Shown here in pieces: positions 35,489 to 44,398 of a stretch of 64,000 nucleotides of DNA. The notes below the pieces were generated by a model that was given only the letters and a program-made list of their open reading frames with translations, had not been told where the DNA came from and did not search any database. This stretch comes from an uncultured Microbacterium sp. GTDB taxonomy: Bacteria > Actinomycetota > Actinomycetes > Actinomycetales > Microbacteriaceae. Every line of letters starts with the position of its first letter. Positions within the stretch are counted from its first letter, which is position 1. Location: positions 62,001-126,000 of the forward strand of contig NZ_CALBRW010000025.1 in the NCBI RefSeq assembly GCF_937927635.1, written 5' to 3'. Both the position numbers and the translations under genes were made by a program.

Positions 35489-36256
35489 TCAGCGTGCGGC
35501 ATCCGCCTCGGAATTGGGCGACCACAGCAGGTCGCGGCCGACGCCGCGCGCGACCACGTGACCGCCGCGCAGGATCAGGGTGTCGGCGTCGAGCTCGCGG
35601 ATGAATGCCGCATCATTGGTGACCAGCAGCGCGGCCATGGACTGCTCCGACCGGCGGCGGGTGATCGCGTCGAAGACCACCGGACGCACCTCGAGGTCGA
35701 GATTGGCGAGAGGCTCGTCGGCGATGAGCACCCGCGGCTCCAGCATGAACGCCCGCGCGATGGCCACACGCTGGCGCATGCCCGCGCTCAATTCGTAGGG
35801 GAATCTGTCTGCCGCGCCGATCGGCAGGTGGAGTTCGTCCAGCAGTGAGGCGACCCGCACGGCCAGGTTCTTGGCATTGACCTTCTTCGACCGCGCGACG
35901 ACGGGTTCGGCGATCACCTCGCCGACGGTGAGGCGCGGAGGGAGGTTCGCCCCCGCCGCCTGCGGGATGTAGCCGCTGAGCGCGGTCAGGATCCTCCTGC
36001 GCCGGCCCGGTCGGCGCACGTCGACGCCGCAGATCTGGGCGCGCCCGCCGGCGACCTTCAGAGACGAGTCCGCGAAGCCGGCCAGCGCCGTGACGAGGCT
36101 GGATTTGCCCGAGCCCGTGGCGCCGCCCACGCACATCAGCTCGCCGGGGCGCAGCGTGAACGTGACGCCGTCCACGGCCCTGGTCACACCGCCGTGCCCG
36201 ATCCTGTCGATGACGAGGTCGGAGCATTCGATGGCGACATCGCTGGCGGCAGGCAT
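35489..36256 (-). CDS. ABC transporter ATPase with atypical motifs
   Basis: Single ABC domain of 255 residues resembling peptide-transporter ATPases. Walker A is GATGSGKSS and Walker B is VLIADEPLANLD. The signature is LSAGMRQRV instead of LSGGQ, and the usual switch His position reads LLVTNDAAF (Asn for His). These changes could lower ATP hydrolysis. No permease is adjacent. The gene follows dnaG with a 34-bp gap on the same strand. ATG 36256 is chosen because the longer reading runs into dnaG coding sequence. Confidence 0.8.
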   Translation of the reverse strand: MPAASDVAIECSDLVIDRIGHGGVTRAVDGVTFTLRPGELMCVGGATGSGKSSLVTALAGFADSSLKVAGGRAQICGVDVRRPGRRRRILTALSGYIPQAAGANLPPRLTVGEVIAEPVVARSKKVNAKNLAVRVASLLDELHLPIGAADRFPYELSAGMRQRVAIARAFMLEPRVLIADEPLANLDLEVRPVVFDAITRRRSEQSMAALLVTNDAAFIRELDADTLILRGGHVVARGVGRDLLWSPNSEADAAR

Positions 36257-36290
36257 GCTTCCATCCTGCCCTGCCCTGCACGTCAGCGCG

Positions 36291-38150
36291 TCACGACTCG
36301 AGGAATCGCTGCCGTTCCAGGTCGAGATCCCGCAGGCGCATGCGCAGCGCGCGCCCGCCGTCGGAGTCCGCCGGCACGCGCTGCACGGCACCCAGCAGCT
36401 CGTTCTTCTCGTGATCGATCGAGCGCAGGATCAGGCCACGGCAGAGGTCGGTCGCGGAGACCACCGCGCGCTCCTCGTCCTTCGCCGGGAACGGCATCAT
36501 CAGCAATTCGCCGGCCAGGCTCCGGTACGGCTCGCGCACGGCATCCGCGGCGGCTGCCGCCCAGCCGACCTTCGTGCGGTCGACGACCGCCGCAATGGAC
36601 TCGCGCACCGCATCCAGCCCCGGATGCCGGAACTGCTGCGACACGGCCCGATCCAGCAGCGGCTGGTCGATGCGGTGCCCGTACTGCAGCGCGCCCATCA
36701 GCGCGTCGCGCTCGAGGGCGACATCCGCCGTGCGGGGCAGATCGGCGAGCCGCACCCGGGTCACGGGCGCGCCTCCCCCGGCATCCGCCGTCGGACGGGT
36801 CTCGCGATGATGCTCGGGAGCGGATGCCGCACCCCGGGCCGCGCGCATCACCTCGTGGTGCACGGCCGTCGGGTCCATGCCCAGGCGGCGCGCGAGCACG
36901 CGCTCGTAGCCGGGACGCAGCAGCTCGTCGCGGATGACGGCCACGATCGGCGCGGCGGCGCGCAGCGCGCCGACCTGCCCCTCGACCGTCGCCAGGTCGT
37001 AGCCTGCGAGCTTGCGATCGATGACGAACTCGAACATGGGCACCTTGGCGTCCATGAGGCCGCGCACGGCGGCATCCCCCCGCTGCAGGCGCAGGTCGCA
37101 GGGGTCGAGGTTGTCGGGCGCGACGGCGACGAAGGTCTGCGCGGTGAAGCGCGAGTCCTCCGAGAACGCGCGCAGTGCGGCCTTCTGGCCCGGCTCGTCG
37201 CCGTCGAAGGTGAACACCACCTCGCCCGCCGCGGAGTCATCGCCCATCACGCGGCGCAGCACCTTGATGTGCTCGGCGCCGAACGCCGTGCCGCAGGTGG
37301 CGATGGCGGTGGTGACGCCCGCCAGATGGCAGGCCATCACGTCGGTGTAGCCCTCGACCACGACCACCCGTCGCGGATCTCCGCGGGCGATGTCGCGTTT
37401 GGCGAGGTCGAGCCCGTAGAGCACCTGCGTCTTCTTGTACAGCGGCGTCTCGGGGGTGTTGAGGTACTTCGGACCCTTGTCGTCGTCGTACAGCCGCCGG
37501 GCGCCGAAGCCGATGGTCTGCCCCGTGACGTCGCGGATGGGCCAGATGACCCGGCCGCGGAAGCGGTCGTACACCCCGCGCTGGCCTGCCGAGACGAGCC
37601 CGGCGTTGGTCAGCTCCTCGCGAGTGAAGCCCTGCGCGGTGAGCGCCTTCGTCAGGTTCTCCCAGCCCTTGGGCGCGTACCCGACACCGAAGTGCGCAGC
37701 GGCACCCGCATCGAAACCGCGCTCGCCGAGGAACTTGCGGGCGCTCTCTGCCTCGGGACTCAGCAGTTGGCCGCGGAAGTACTCCGCCGCGGCGGTGTTG
37801 GCCGCGTACAGCCGGCTGCGGCCGCTGGTCTCCGGCGCGGCACCACCGTCCTCGTAGTGCAGCGCGAAGCCGATCCGTCCTGCGAGCCGTTCGACGGCCT
37901 CGGTGAAGCTGACGTGATCCATCTCGCGCAGGAACGAGTACACGTCGCCGGACGCGCCGCATCCGAAGCAGTGGTAGAAGCCCACCTGCGGGCGCACGTG
38001 GAAGCTGGGGCTCTTCTCGTCGTGGAACGGGCAGAGCCCCTTCATCGACCCGACGCCGGCCGACTTCAGCGCCACGCGCTCGCCGACGATGTCGGCGATG
38101 TTGGTGCGCGACTTCACCTCTTCGACGTCGGCCTGCAGGATGCGGGGCAT
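36291..38150 (-). CDS. dnaG: DNA primase
   Basis: Primase making RNA primers at the replication fork, 619 residues. It has the CHC2 zinc site (CPFHDEKSPSFH...CFGCGASGD), a TOPRIM domain with VVVVEGYTDVMA and TFDGDEPGQKAAL, and a C-terminal helicase-interaction region. ATG 38150 overlaps the dgt stop. It is in the order dusB-dgt-dnaG seen in many actinobacteria. Confidence 0.95.
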   Translation of the reverse strand: MPRILQADVEEVKSRTNIADIVGERVALKSAGVGSMKGLCPFHDEKSPSFHVRPQVGFYHCFGCGASGDVYSFLREMDHVSFTEAVERLAGRIGFALHYEDGGAAPETSGRSRLYAANTAAAEYFRGQLLSPEAESARKFLGERGFDAGAAAHFGVGYAPKGWENLTKALTAQGFTREELTNAGLVSAGQRGVYDRFRGRVIWPIRDVTGQTIGFGARRLYDDDKGPKYLNTPETPLYKKTQVLYGLDLAKRDIARGDPRRVVVVEGYTDVMACHLAGVTTAIATCGTAFGAEHIKVLRRVMGDDSAAGEVVFTFDGDEPGQKAALRAFSEDSRFTAQTFVAVAPDNLDPCDLRLQRGDAAVRGLMDAKVPMFEFVIDRKLAGYDLATVEGQVGALRAAAPIVAVIRDELLRPGYERVLARRLGMDPTAVHHEVMRAARGAASAPEHHRETRPTADAGGGAPVTRVRLADLPRTADVALERDALMGALQYGHRIDQPLLDRAVSQQFRHPGLDAVRESIAAVVDRTKVGWAAAAADAVREPYRSLAGELLMMPFPAKDEERAVVSATDLCRGLILRSIDHEKNELLGAVQRVPADSDGGRALRMRLRDLDLERQRFLES

Positions 38151-39514
38151 CAGACGGCGCCTTCGACGACCACCCGCGGTGCGGGGCGGTGGCGCACTCC
38201 GGTGCGGGCGCTGCGCGGGCTCCAGATGCCCACCTCGGCGGGGTCGATCTCGCCCACCAGCCGGTTGTGCCAGTCGACGGCGGTCTGATCGGTGAGGCTC
38301 GCGACCTGGTCGACGACCACGCGAGCGCGCTCGGCGTCGGTGCCGGCGTCGAGGAAGTCGGCAGTGAATGCGGGCTCCAGCACGTCGGCACCGGCCGACC
38401 ACAGCGCATCCGTCGACCACAGCGCGTCAGCCAGGCGCGTCAGCACCTTGCGCTGCTCCTTGTACACGCCCTTGCGGGCGTCGATGGTGACGATGGCCTG
38501 GCCCATGATGCCCTTGAGCACCGCGATCTCGGTCTCCACGACTCGCGGCACGACCACATGGCCGGCGTAGCGGGCGAGCTGCGGACCGGGGTGGGCCTCG
38601 CGCGTGGCGGCGACGGATGCCCGGGCGAAGCGACCGATCAGGTCGCTGGTGAGGTTCTTCAGGCGCGCCAGGTCGCGGCGGGAACGGTCGAACGTCTTCA
38701 GCCACATCGGCTGACGGGTCAGCCGGTACAGCGCGTCGGCGAGCTCCTCGCGGGTGTAGTCGTAGCCGACCCACTGCTGGATGCGCCCCACCAGCGGGTA
38801 GTGCTCGATCGGGTCGGAGAGCTGGGCCACGTCGAGGTAGCCGTTGACGATGGCGTCCTCGAAATCGTGCACGGAGTAGCCGATGTCGTCGGAGAGATCC
38901 ATGATCTCCGCCTCGATGCACCGCAGCCGCCCGGGTGCGCCCTCGCGCATCCAACGGAACACCGGCTCGTCCTCGGGGTACACGCCGAACTTCAGTCGGC
39001 CGCCCGGGTCGGGCAACGGGTTGTCGACTGTCCACGGGTACTTGCAGGTCGCATCCAGGCTCGCACGGGTGAGGTTCAGGCCCACGGAATGGCCGTCTTC
39101 GTCGAGCACCTTCGCCTCGAGGCGGGTGAGGATGCGCAGCGACTGCGCATTGCCCTCGAAGCCGCCGATGTCGGATGCCCAGTCGTTGAGCGCGCGCTCG
39201 CCGTTGTGGCCGAACGGCGGATGCCCGAGGTCGTGGCTCAGGCAGGCCGTGTCCACCACGTCCTCCGAGACGCCGAGGGCCGTGGCCAGCTCGCGTCCGA
39301 CCTGCGCGACCTCGAGCGAGTGCGTGAGGCGGTTGCGGGCGAAGTCGGCGGTGGATGCCGGGCTCAGCACCTGCGTCTTGGCCGCCAGCCGCCGCAGGGC
39401 GGCGGAGTGCAGCACGCGCGCGCGGTCGCGGGAGAAGTCGTTGCGCTCGGAGCGGTGGGTCTCGGAGATGAAGCGCTCGGAATCGCGAGCGTCGTAGCCC
39501 GGATCAGCCGCCAC
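38150..39514 (-). CDS. dgt: dGTP triphosphohydrolase
   Basis: HD-domain dNTPase of 454 residues that limits dGTP pools. RNRLTHSLEVAQV gives the first His and LSHDLGHPPFGHNGE the HD pair and following His residues. The GTG at 39514 has GGAG four bases upstream and overlaps the dusB end by 11 bases. It shares one base with the dnaG start. Confidence 0.93.
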   Translation of the reverse strand: MAADPGYDARDSERFISETHRSERNDFSRDRARVLHSAALRRLAAKTQVLSPASTADFARNRLTHSLEVAQVGRELATALGVSEDVVDTACLSHDLGHPPFGHNGERALNDWASDIGGFEGNAQSLRILTRLEAKVLDEDGHSVGLNLTRASLDATCKYPWTVDNPLPDPGGRLKFGVYPEDEPVFRWMREGAPGRLRCIEAEIMDLSDDIGYSVHDFEDAIVNGYLDVAQLSDPIEHYPLVGRIQQWVGYDYTREELADALYRLTRQPMWLKTFDRSRRDLARLKNLTSDLIGRFARASVAATREAHPGPQLARYAGHVVVPRVVETEIAVLKGIMGQAIVTIDARKGVYKEQRKVLTRLADALWSTDALWSAGADVLEPAFTADFLDAGTDAERARVVVDQVASLTDQTAVDWHNRLVGEIDPAEVGIWSPRSARTGVRHRPAPRVVVEGAV

Positions 39515-40682
39515 TGTTCTCCACCTCCGCCTCGCGCATCATGTCGCCGTCGCCGACACCGATCTCACGGGAGTCCAGCCAGCCCTCCGGCAGCACCGTG
39601 CGCTTGGGCGTGCCCGCCCGCCCGCGCTGGCCCTCCGCCCCCGCACCGGGGTACGGCGCGTCGCCGAGCGTGCCGAGCAGGTCGTCGATCTCGGCCAGCG
39701 AGGAAGCCCGAGCCAGGGCGCCGCGCAGCTCGCCCCCGACGGGGTATCCCTTGAAGTACCAGGCCACGTGCTTGCGCACGTCCTTGCATCCGCGGTCCTC
39801 GTCCTCGAAGAACTCCACCAGCAGCTCGGCGTGGCGCCGGAACGCGTTCGCCACGAACTGCAGCGTGGCGTCGACCTCGGGTCGGGGCGCCAGTCCAGGG
39901 GCGAGTGCGTCGGAGAGCTCGCCGAACAGCCACGGCCGGCCCAGGCATCCGCGACCCACCACGACGCCGTCGCAGCCGGTCTCGGCCATCATCCGCACGG
40001 CATCGTCGGCCGACCAGATGTCGCCGTTGCCGAGCACGGGGATGCTGGTGACCGCCTGCTTGAGCTCGCCGATGGCGCTCCAGTCGGAGTGCCCGGAGTA
40101 GTACTCGGATGCCGTGCGCGCATGCAGCGCGACGGCCGCGGCCCCGGCATCCTCCGCCGCCCTGCCCGCGTCGAGGAAGGTGAGGTGGTCCTTGTTGATG
40201 CCCTTGCGCATCTTGACCGTCAGCGGCACGTCTCCCGCGGCCTTCACTGCTCGGGAGACGATGTCGGCGAACAGCGAGGTCTTCCACGGCAGCGCGGCGC
40301 CGCCGCCCTTGCGGGTCACCTTGGGCACCGGGCATCCGAAGTTCAGATCGATGTGATCGGCCTTGTCCTCGGCGACGATGATGCGCACGGCCTCGGAGAT
40401 GGTCACGGGGTCGACGCCGTAGAGCTGGATGGAGCGGATGTCCTCGCTGGGGTGGTGCTGGATGAGCCGCATGGTGATGGCGTTGCGCTCCACGAGGGCG
40501 CGGGACGTGATCATCTCGCTGACGTACAGCCCCGCGCCGTACTCCCGGCACAGTCGGCGGAACGCCGTGTTGGTGATGCCCGCCATGGGCGCGAGGACGA
40601 CGGGGATGTCGAGATCGATGGGACCGATGCGCAGGGCGGGCGCGGTCTGGGCGGGCGGGCTGGTGGGAGTGGCGAGAGTCAT
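39504..40682 (-). CDS. dusB: tRNA-dihydrouridine synthase DusB
   Basis: FMN enzyme reducing uridines in tRNA, 392 residues. It shows VVLAPMAGITNTAFRRLC, the catalytic Cys in NFGCPVPKVTRKGGG and the KMRKG lysine, with a C-terminal helical tRNA-binding part. ATG 40682 is selected because the longer frame passes into intergenic sequence. A GAGAAT hexamer nine bases upstream may be its -10. It is divergent from the glutathione peroxidase gene. Confidence 0.92.
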   Translation of the reverse strand: MTLATPTSPPAQTAPALRIGPIDLDIPVVLAPMAGITNTAFRRLCREYGAGLYVSEMITSRALVERNAITMRLIQHHPSEDIRSIQLYGVDPVTISEAVRIIVAEDKADHIDLNFGCPVPKVTRKGGGAALPWKTSLFADIVSRAVKAAGDVPLTVKMRKGINKDHLTFLDAGRAAEDAGAAAVALHARTASEYYSGHSDWSAIGELKQAVTSIPVLGNGDIWSADDAVRMMAETGCDGVVVGRGCLGRPWLFGELSDALAPGLAPRPEVDATLQFVANAFRRHAELLVEFFEDEDRGCKDVRKHVAWYFKGYPVGGELRGALARASSLAEIDDLLGTLGDAPYPGAGAEGQRGRAGTPKRTVLPEGWLDSREIGVGDGDMMREAEVENSGG

Positions 40683-40730
40683 GACCCGTCCATTCTCCCA
40701 GACTGCGGCCCCTCCCGGGCTCAGTGGAAT

Positions 40731-40736
40731 TAGGCT
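40731..40736 (+). promoter_or_regulatory. -10 hexamer TAGGCT of the glutathione peroxidase gene, leaderless
   Basis: Six bases separate TAGGCT from the ATG at 40743. The intervening GTG at 40737 would be too close to be a start. Confidence 0.55.
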
Positions 40737-40742
40737 GTGGAT

Positions 40743-41237
40743 ATGACTGATCAGGCGCTCAGGAAGATCCCCTTCACCGACGCGACGGGCGCGCAGAAGA
40801 CGCTCGACGACTACGGCTCCGACGTGATGCTCGTCGTGAATGTGGCATCGCGTTGCGGCAACACCCCTCAGTACGAGCAGCTCGAGCAGCTGCAGAGGGA
40901 GTACGGCGACCGCGGGTTCTCGGTGATCGGCTTCCCGTGCAATCAGTTCATGGGCCAGGAACCGGGATCGATGGAGCAGATCCTGGAGTTCTGCTCCACC
41001 ACCTACGGCGTCACCTTCCCCATCAACGAGAAGATCAAGGTCAACGGCCGCAATGCGCATGACCTGTACAAAGCACTCAAGGAGACCACGGATGCCGATG
41101 GCAAGGCCGGCCGGGTGGAGTGGAACTTCGAGAAGTTCCTGGTGCGCGCGGACGGCTCCGTGCAGCGGTTCCGCCCGAAGCAGAAGCCGGACTCCCCTGA
41201 GGTCGTCGCGGCGATCGAGGATGCCCTCGCCCGCTGA
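40743..41237 (+). CDS. Glutathione peroxidase family (thiol peroxidase, Cys type)
   Basis: 164-residue peroxidase of the GPx fold. The catalytic Cys is in NVASRCGNTPQY, Gln in GFPCNQF, and Trp/Asn in WNFEKF, completing the GPx tetrad. Bacterial Cys-type members usually use thioredoxin or mycoredoxin, not glutathione, which Actinobacteria lack. Its stop is 35 bp from the convergent DsbA-like gene. Confidence 0.92.
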   Translation: MTDQALRKIPFTDATGAQKTLDDYGSDVMLVVNVASRCGNTPQYEQLEQLQREYGDRGFSVIGFPCNQFMGQEPGSMEQILEFCSTTYGVTFPINEKIKVNGRNAHDLYKALKETTDADGKAGRVEWNFEKFLVRADGSVQRFRPKQKPDSPEVVAAIEDALAR

Positions 41238-41272
41238 GCGCCAGCGGGTCGGGATCACTCAGCCGACCAGGA

Positions 41273-41947
41273 TCACTCTGCCGTGACGGCGTTCTTCTGC
41301 GACCAGACGTCGCGGATGACGTTCTCGAACGCCGCGGGCGGCTGGGCGCCGCTCACGCCGTACTGACCGTCGATCACGAAGAACGGCACGCCGTTGATGC
41401 CGTAGGCGCGGGCCTGCTCCTGATCGGCGCGGACGGCGGGCAGGTACTCGGCCGACTCCAGCGCGGAGCGGGCCTCGCCGGCATCCAGCCCCACTTCTTC
41501 AGCGAGGGCGACGAGGTCGTCGACGCGACCCACGTGCTTGCCCTCGGTGAAGTACGCGGCCATCAGCCGCTCCTCCATCTCGTGCTGCAGGCCCTTGGCC
41601 TTGGCGAAGTGCAGCAGCTCGTGCGCCTTGACGGTGTTGGTGTGCTGCAGCAGGTCGAAGCGGTACTGCAGTCCGGCTCCCGCGGCCACATTGGTGACGT
41701 GCGAGAGCATCTGCTCGACCTGCTCACGGGCCATGCCCTTGTGGCCGGCGAGGAAGTCCAGCTCGTCGCCGTCGAAATCGACGGGCGTATCGGGAGAGAG
41801 CTCGAAGGAGTGGAACGTGATGTTCACCTGCGGGGCGTCCTCGTCGTCCGCCGTGGCTGCCAGCCCGGTCTCGAGGTTGCGCTTGCCGATGTAGCACCAC
41901 GGGCACGCGATGTCGGACCAGATGTCGATGGAGATGGGTTCGCTCAC
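41273..41947 (-). CDS. DsbA family oxidoreductase, FrnE-like
   Basis: 224-residue cytosolic thioredoxin-fold protein with the CPWC active site (SDIACPWCYIGKRNL), a helical insertion (MLSHVTNVAAGAGLQYRFD) and the cis-Pro loop GINGVPFFVIDGQYGVSGAQ. This matches the FrnE subfamily of disulfide isomerases. There is no signal peptide. GTG 41947 is the start, since the sequence before it is non-coding. Confidence 0.9.
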   Translation of the reverse strand: MSEPISIDIWSDIACPWCYIGKRNLETGLAATADDEDAPQVNITFHSFELSPDTPVDFDGDELDFLAGHKGMAREQVEQMLSHVTNVAAGAGLQYRFDLLQHTNTVKAHELLHFAKAKGLQHEMEERLMAAYFTEGKHVGRVDDLVALAEEVGLDAGEARSALESAEYLPAVRADQEQARAYGINGVPFFVIDGQYGVSGAQPPAAFENVIRDVWSQKNAVTAE

Positions 41948-41989
41948 GCTTGACGCAACAGGCGCGACGGCCGGAGTATTCCGTCCCGG

Positions 41990-41995
41990 TAATGT
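41990..41995 (+). promoter_or_regulatory. -10 hexamer TAATGT ahead of the gene remnant at 42002
   Basis: Six bases lie between TAATGT and the GTG of the 34-codon remnant. The promoter survives although its gene has been lost. Confidence 0.4.
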
Positions 41996-42001
41996 TCTCT
42001 C

Positions 42002-42106
42002 GTGCTCTCCGCCGACGATCCGCTGCCCTTCGCGCCGTCGCGAGTGCTGGTGGCGGGCGTGTACCGCGAGGCCGCGGGGTGGCTGCGGCAGTGGGGCACG
42101 CGCTGA
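42002..42106 (+). pseudogene. Remnant of a P-loop kinase-like gene
   Basis: A 34-codon frame reads VLSADDPLPFAPSRVLVAGV, then REAAGWLRQWGTR and stop. The first part looks like the start of an adenylate/gluconate kinase-like AAA protein just before its Walker A loop, and the second like a C-terminal tail, so an in-frame internal deletion is the simplest reading. Too short to be a functional kinase. Low to moderate certainty. Confidence 0.4.
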
Positions 42107-42197
42107 ATCCAGGGAGTCTGCATTCGGGATCCCTGCCCCCCCCTGTCGAAGAGTCAATGCACGACATCCGGATCTTTTGCCGAGACTCTTCCATTTC

Positions 42198-42213
42198 TCG
42201 AAGATTTGTTCTA
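42198..42213. promoter_or_regulatory. LexA-like box upstream of the HNH endonuclease gene
   Basis: TCGAAG-N4-GTTCTA matches the actinobacterial SOS box TCGAAC-N4-GTTCGA at 10 of 12 positions and overlaps the -10 TATACT (42212-42217), an ideal place for repression. Confidence 0.5.
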
Positions 42214-42217
42214 TACT
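42212..42217 (+). promoter_or_regulatory. -10 hexamer TATACT of the HNH endonuclease gene, leaderless
   Basis: TATACT ends six bases before the ATG at 42224. It shares two bases with the LexA-like box. Confidence 0.6.
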
Positions 42218-42223
42218 GGATTC

Positions 42224-43759
42224 ATGTCCACTACCGCGCAGCACCGCCTCGTTCGAGAGGCCGAGGTGCTTGCGGAGTGGGTGCAGACGCGGCGTGAGAT
42301 CGCCCGGTTGGAGGCGCGAGCGTCGTCGCTTCTTGCCGACCGGCTCGAGCTGATGGACGCGTCGGTGTCGGAGTCGCCGATGCACCGCAACGCGATCGAG
42401 CGGTCCATGGTGGCGGAGTTCACGGCGGCGGGGCGGATGGCGAAAGGCTCGGTGGAGCACGCGTTCGCCGACGCGCAGGCGCTGCGGCACTGCTTCCGGG
42501 CCGTTCAGGAATCGTTCGAGGCGGGCCGCATCACGCCCGCGCATGCGCGGCACATCATCGATGCAGCGTCCCCCGTTCAGGAAGCGATCGACGCCGGAGA
42601 GATCGAACCGCACCTGCTGGGGCTCTACGAGGCGGCGGCTCTCGAGTTCGCCGAATCCGAAGCGCCGGCCCGCACCCGCGCGCACGTGCGGGAACTCGCC
42701 GCAGTCCTCGCACCCAGAACGGTGACCGAGCGGCATCAGGATGCCGTGGCGGAGCAGTATGTCAAGATCCACGTGGTCACCGACGAGCTGTCGCTGCTGC
42801 AGGCCCTGCTGCCCACGCATCGGGCCGAGGCCATCATGGACCGTCTCACGACCATGGCACGGCATCAGAAGCAGCACGGCGAGGACCGGCACCCCACACT
42901 CCCGGTGGACGAGGACTTCCTGGCGGAGGTGGACCGGTCCGTGGAGATCATCACCGCCGATGGTGACGTCTTCACCGTCGACCCCTTCACCGAACCTGTC
43001 GCCGGCGATCAGCCTGACCCCGCCGAGACGCCCCAGGCGCTGGATGCATGGGACGATCTCGTCGCCCGAGCCCTCGCGGCAGGACCTGAGGTCATCCAGA
43101 TCCCCGACGACGCCCGCGGCACCGACCAGATTCGCGCCGAGCTGCTCACCGACCTGCTCCTGACCACCGATCCTTCCTCGGTCTTCGGCGACGGGCTCGA
43201 CCAGGTCGCCGCGCACATCAACGTCACCATCGACGCGACCACCCTCGCCGGCCTGAACGATAGGCCCGCACAGCTCGACCGGGAAGGCACCCTCCATCCA
43301 GACACCGCCCGTGCCCTCGCGGGCATCGCGACCGTCTGGAACCGCCTGTGGGTCGACCCCGACGGGTTCGTCACCCGCACCGACACCTACCGGCCCACAG
43401 CCGGCATGACCCGCTACCTCCAAGCCCGCGATCAGCACTGCCGCTTCCCTGGATGCCGGATGCCCGTCCACCGCACGCAGACCGACCACACCCACGACTG
43501 GGCCAAAGGCGGCACGACGTCGCTCGACAACCTCGCGCATCTGTGCCTGACGCACCATGCGCTCAAGCACCCCGACATCCCCGACGAATACCGGTGGACC
43601 GCACGCCAGAACCCCGACTGGACCATCACCTGGACCAGCCCTCACGGAGACGAGCATGTCGACCGACCACCCGCGCGCGTCATGTTCACACCATCCGGCG
43701 CCGATCCCGCACTGTCGATCTGGGACACACCCACCGGCAGGAACGACAGCCCCTTCTGA
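42224..43759 (+). CDS. DUF222 / HNH endonuclease
   Basis: 511-residue protein with an all-helical N-terminal DUF222 domain and a C-terminal HNH nuclease (DQHCRFPGCRMPVHRTQTDH, then LDNLAHLCLTHHALKH) containing the Cys pair and the metal/catalytic His residues. Such genes occur in many copies in actinobacterial genomes, with no settled function. Promoter features suggest SOS control and a leaderless mRNA. It opens an accessory stretch of about 3 kb. Confidence 0.9.
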   Translation: MSTTAQHRLVREAEVLAEWVQTRREIARLEARASSLLADRLELMDASVSESPMHRNAIERSMVAEFTAAGRMAKGSVEHAFADAQALRHCFRAVQESFEAGRITPAHARHIIDAASPVQEAIDAGEIEPHLLGLYEAAALEFAESEAPARTRAHVRELAAVLAPRTVTERHQDAVAEQYVKIHVVTDELSLLQALLPTHRAEAIMDRLTTMARHQKQHGEDRHPTLPVDEDFLAEVDRSVEIITADGDVFTVDPFTEPVAGDQPDPAETPQALDAWDDLVARALAAGPEVIQIPDDARGTDQIRAELLTDLLLTTDPSSVFGDGLDQVAAHINVTIDATTLAGLNDRPAQLDREGTLHPDTARALAGIATVWNRLWVDPDGFVTRTDTYRPTAGMTRYLQARDQHCRFPGCRMPVHRTQTDHTHDWAKGGTTSLDNLAHLCLTHHALKHPDIPDEYRWTARQNPDWTITWTSPHGDEHVDRPPARVMFTPSGADPALSIWDTPTGRNDSPF

Positions 43760-43828
43760 GGCTCGCGGGATCAGTGCGTCCGAAATCGTGCTTGTGGATA
43801 ACTTCTGCGGAGAGTCCGGAAGTCGGGT

Positions 43829-43834
43829 TAGCGT
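43829..43834 (+). promoter_or_regulatory. -10 hexamer TAGCGT of the lipoprotein gene, leaderless
   Basis: Six bases separate TAGCGT from the GTG at 43841. No ribosome site is present. Confidence 0.5.
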
Positions 43835-43840
43835 GGCCGG

Positions 43841-44398
43841 GTGACTTCCGCTGCCATCTCCGTCCGTGCGCTCGGCGCGCTGTCCGCCGGACTGCTCGCC
43901 CTCGGGATGCTGGCCGCGTGCACGCCAGAGCCGAAGCCGGCTCCCACGCCGACGAAGACGGCGCTGTTCTCCTCGGACGCTGAGGCATTCAAGGCTGCGG
44001 AGGAGACATATCGGGCGTACACGGATGCACTGAACAACGTCGACACGAGCGACCCGAAGACATGGGAGCCGGCAACCCGGTGGACGGTAGGAAGAGCATC
44101 CTCAGCGCTGAAGAAGTCGCTCAGTGAACTACAGGCCGAGGAGGTTCAGCTCACAGGAAACACAGTGATCATCACCGCGGCGCCCATTAAAGCCGATCTG
44201 GAGACGGGCAAGGTCTCCGTGCATATATGTGCTGATGTCTCCCAGACCGACGTCATTGATTCGACTGGCAACTCATTGGTACCCAGCGACCGATCTCCTG
44301 TACAGTCCGTTCGCGCAGAATTTGTCGAGGCAGACTCTGAGACGGGCCTGCGTCTTGCTAGCACGACTGCAGAGAGCACGTTGCAATGCTCTCACTGA
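43841..44398 (+). CDS. Putative lipoprotein, unknown function
   Basis: 185 residues with a signal peptide ending LGMLAAC (lipobox) and a short Pro/Lys linker. A domain of alpha then beta character follows, with EAFKAAEETYRAYTDALNNV near its start, as in many actinobacterial lipoproteins. Cys residues in HICAD and LQC may pair. It overlaps the next gene by 13 bases, so the two are coupled. No family is recognised. Confidence 0.75.
   Translation: MTSAAISVRALGALSAGLLALGMLAACTPEPKPAPTPTKTALFSSDAEAFKAAEETYRAYTDALNNVDTSDPKTWEPATRWTVGRASSALKKSLSELQAEEVQLTGNTVIITAAPIKADLETGKVSVHICADVSQTDVIDSTGNSLVPSDRSPVQSVRAEFVEADSETGLRLASTTAESTLQCSH

Noticed and set aside
41273..43657. 794-codon minus-strand frame running into the HNH region
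   Set aside because: Only its last 225 codons (the DsbA-like protein) look real. The rest is antisense to the HNH gene.
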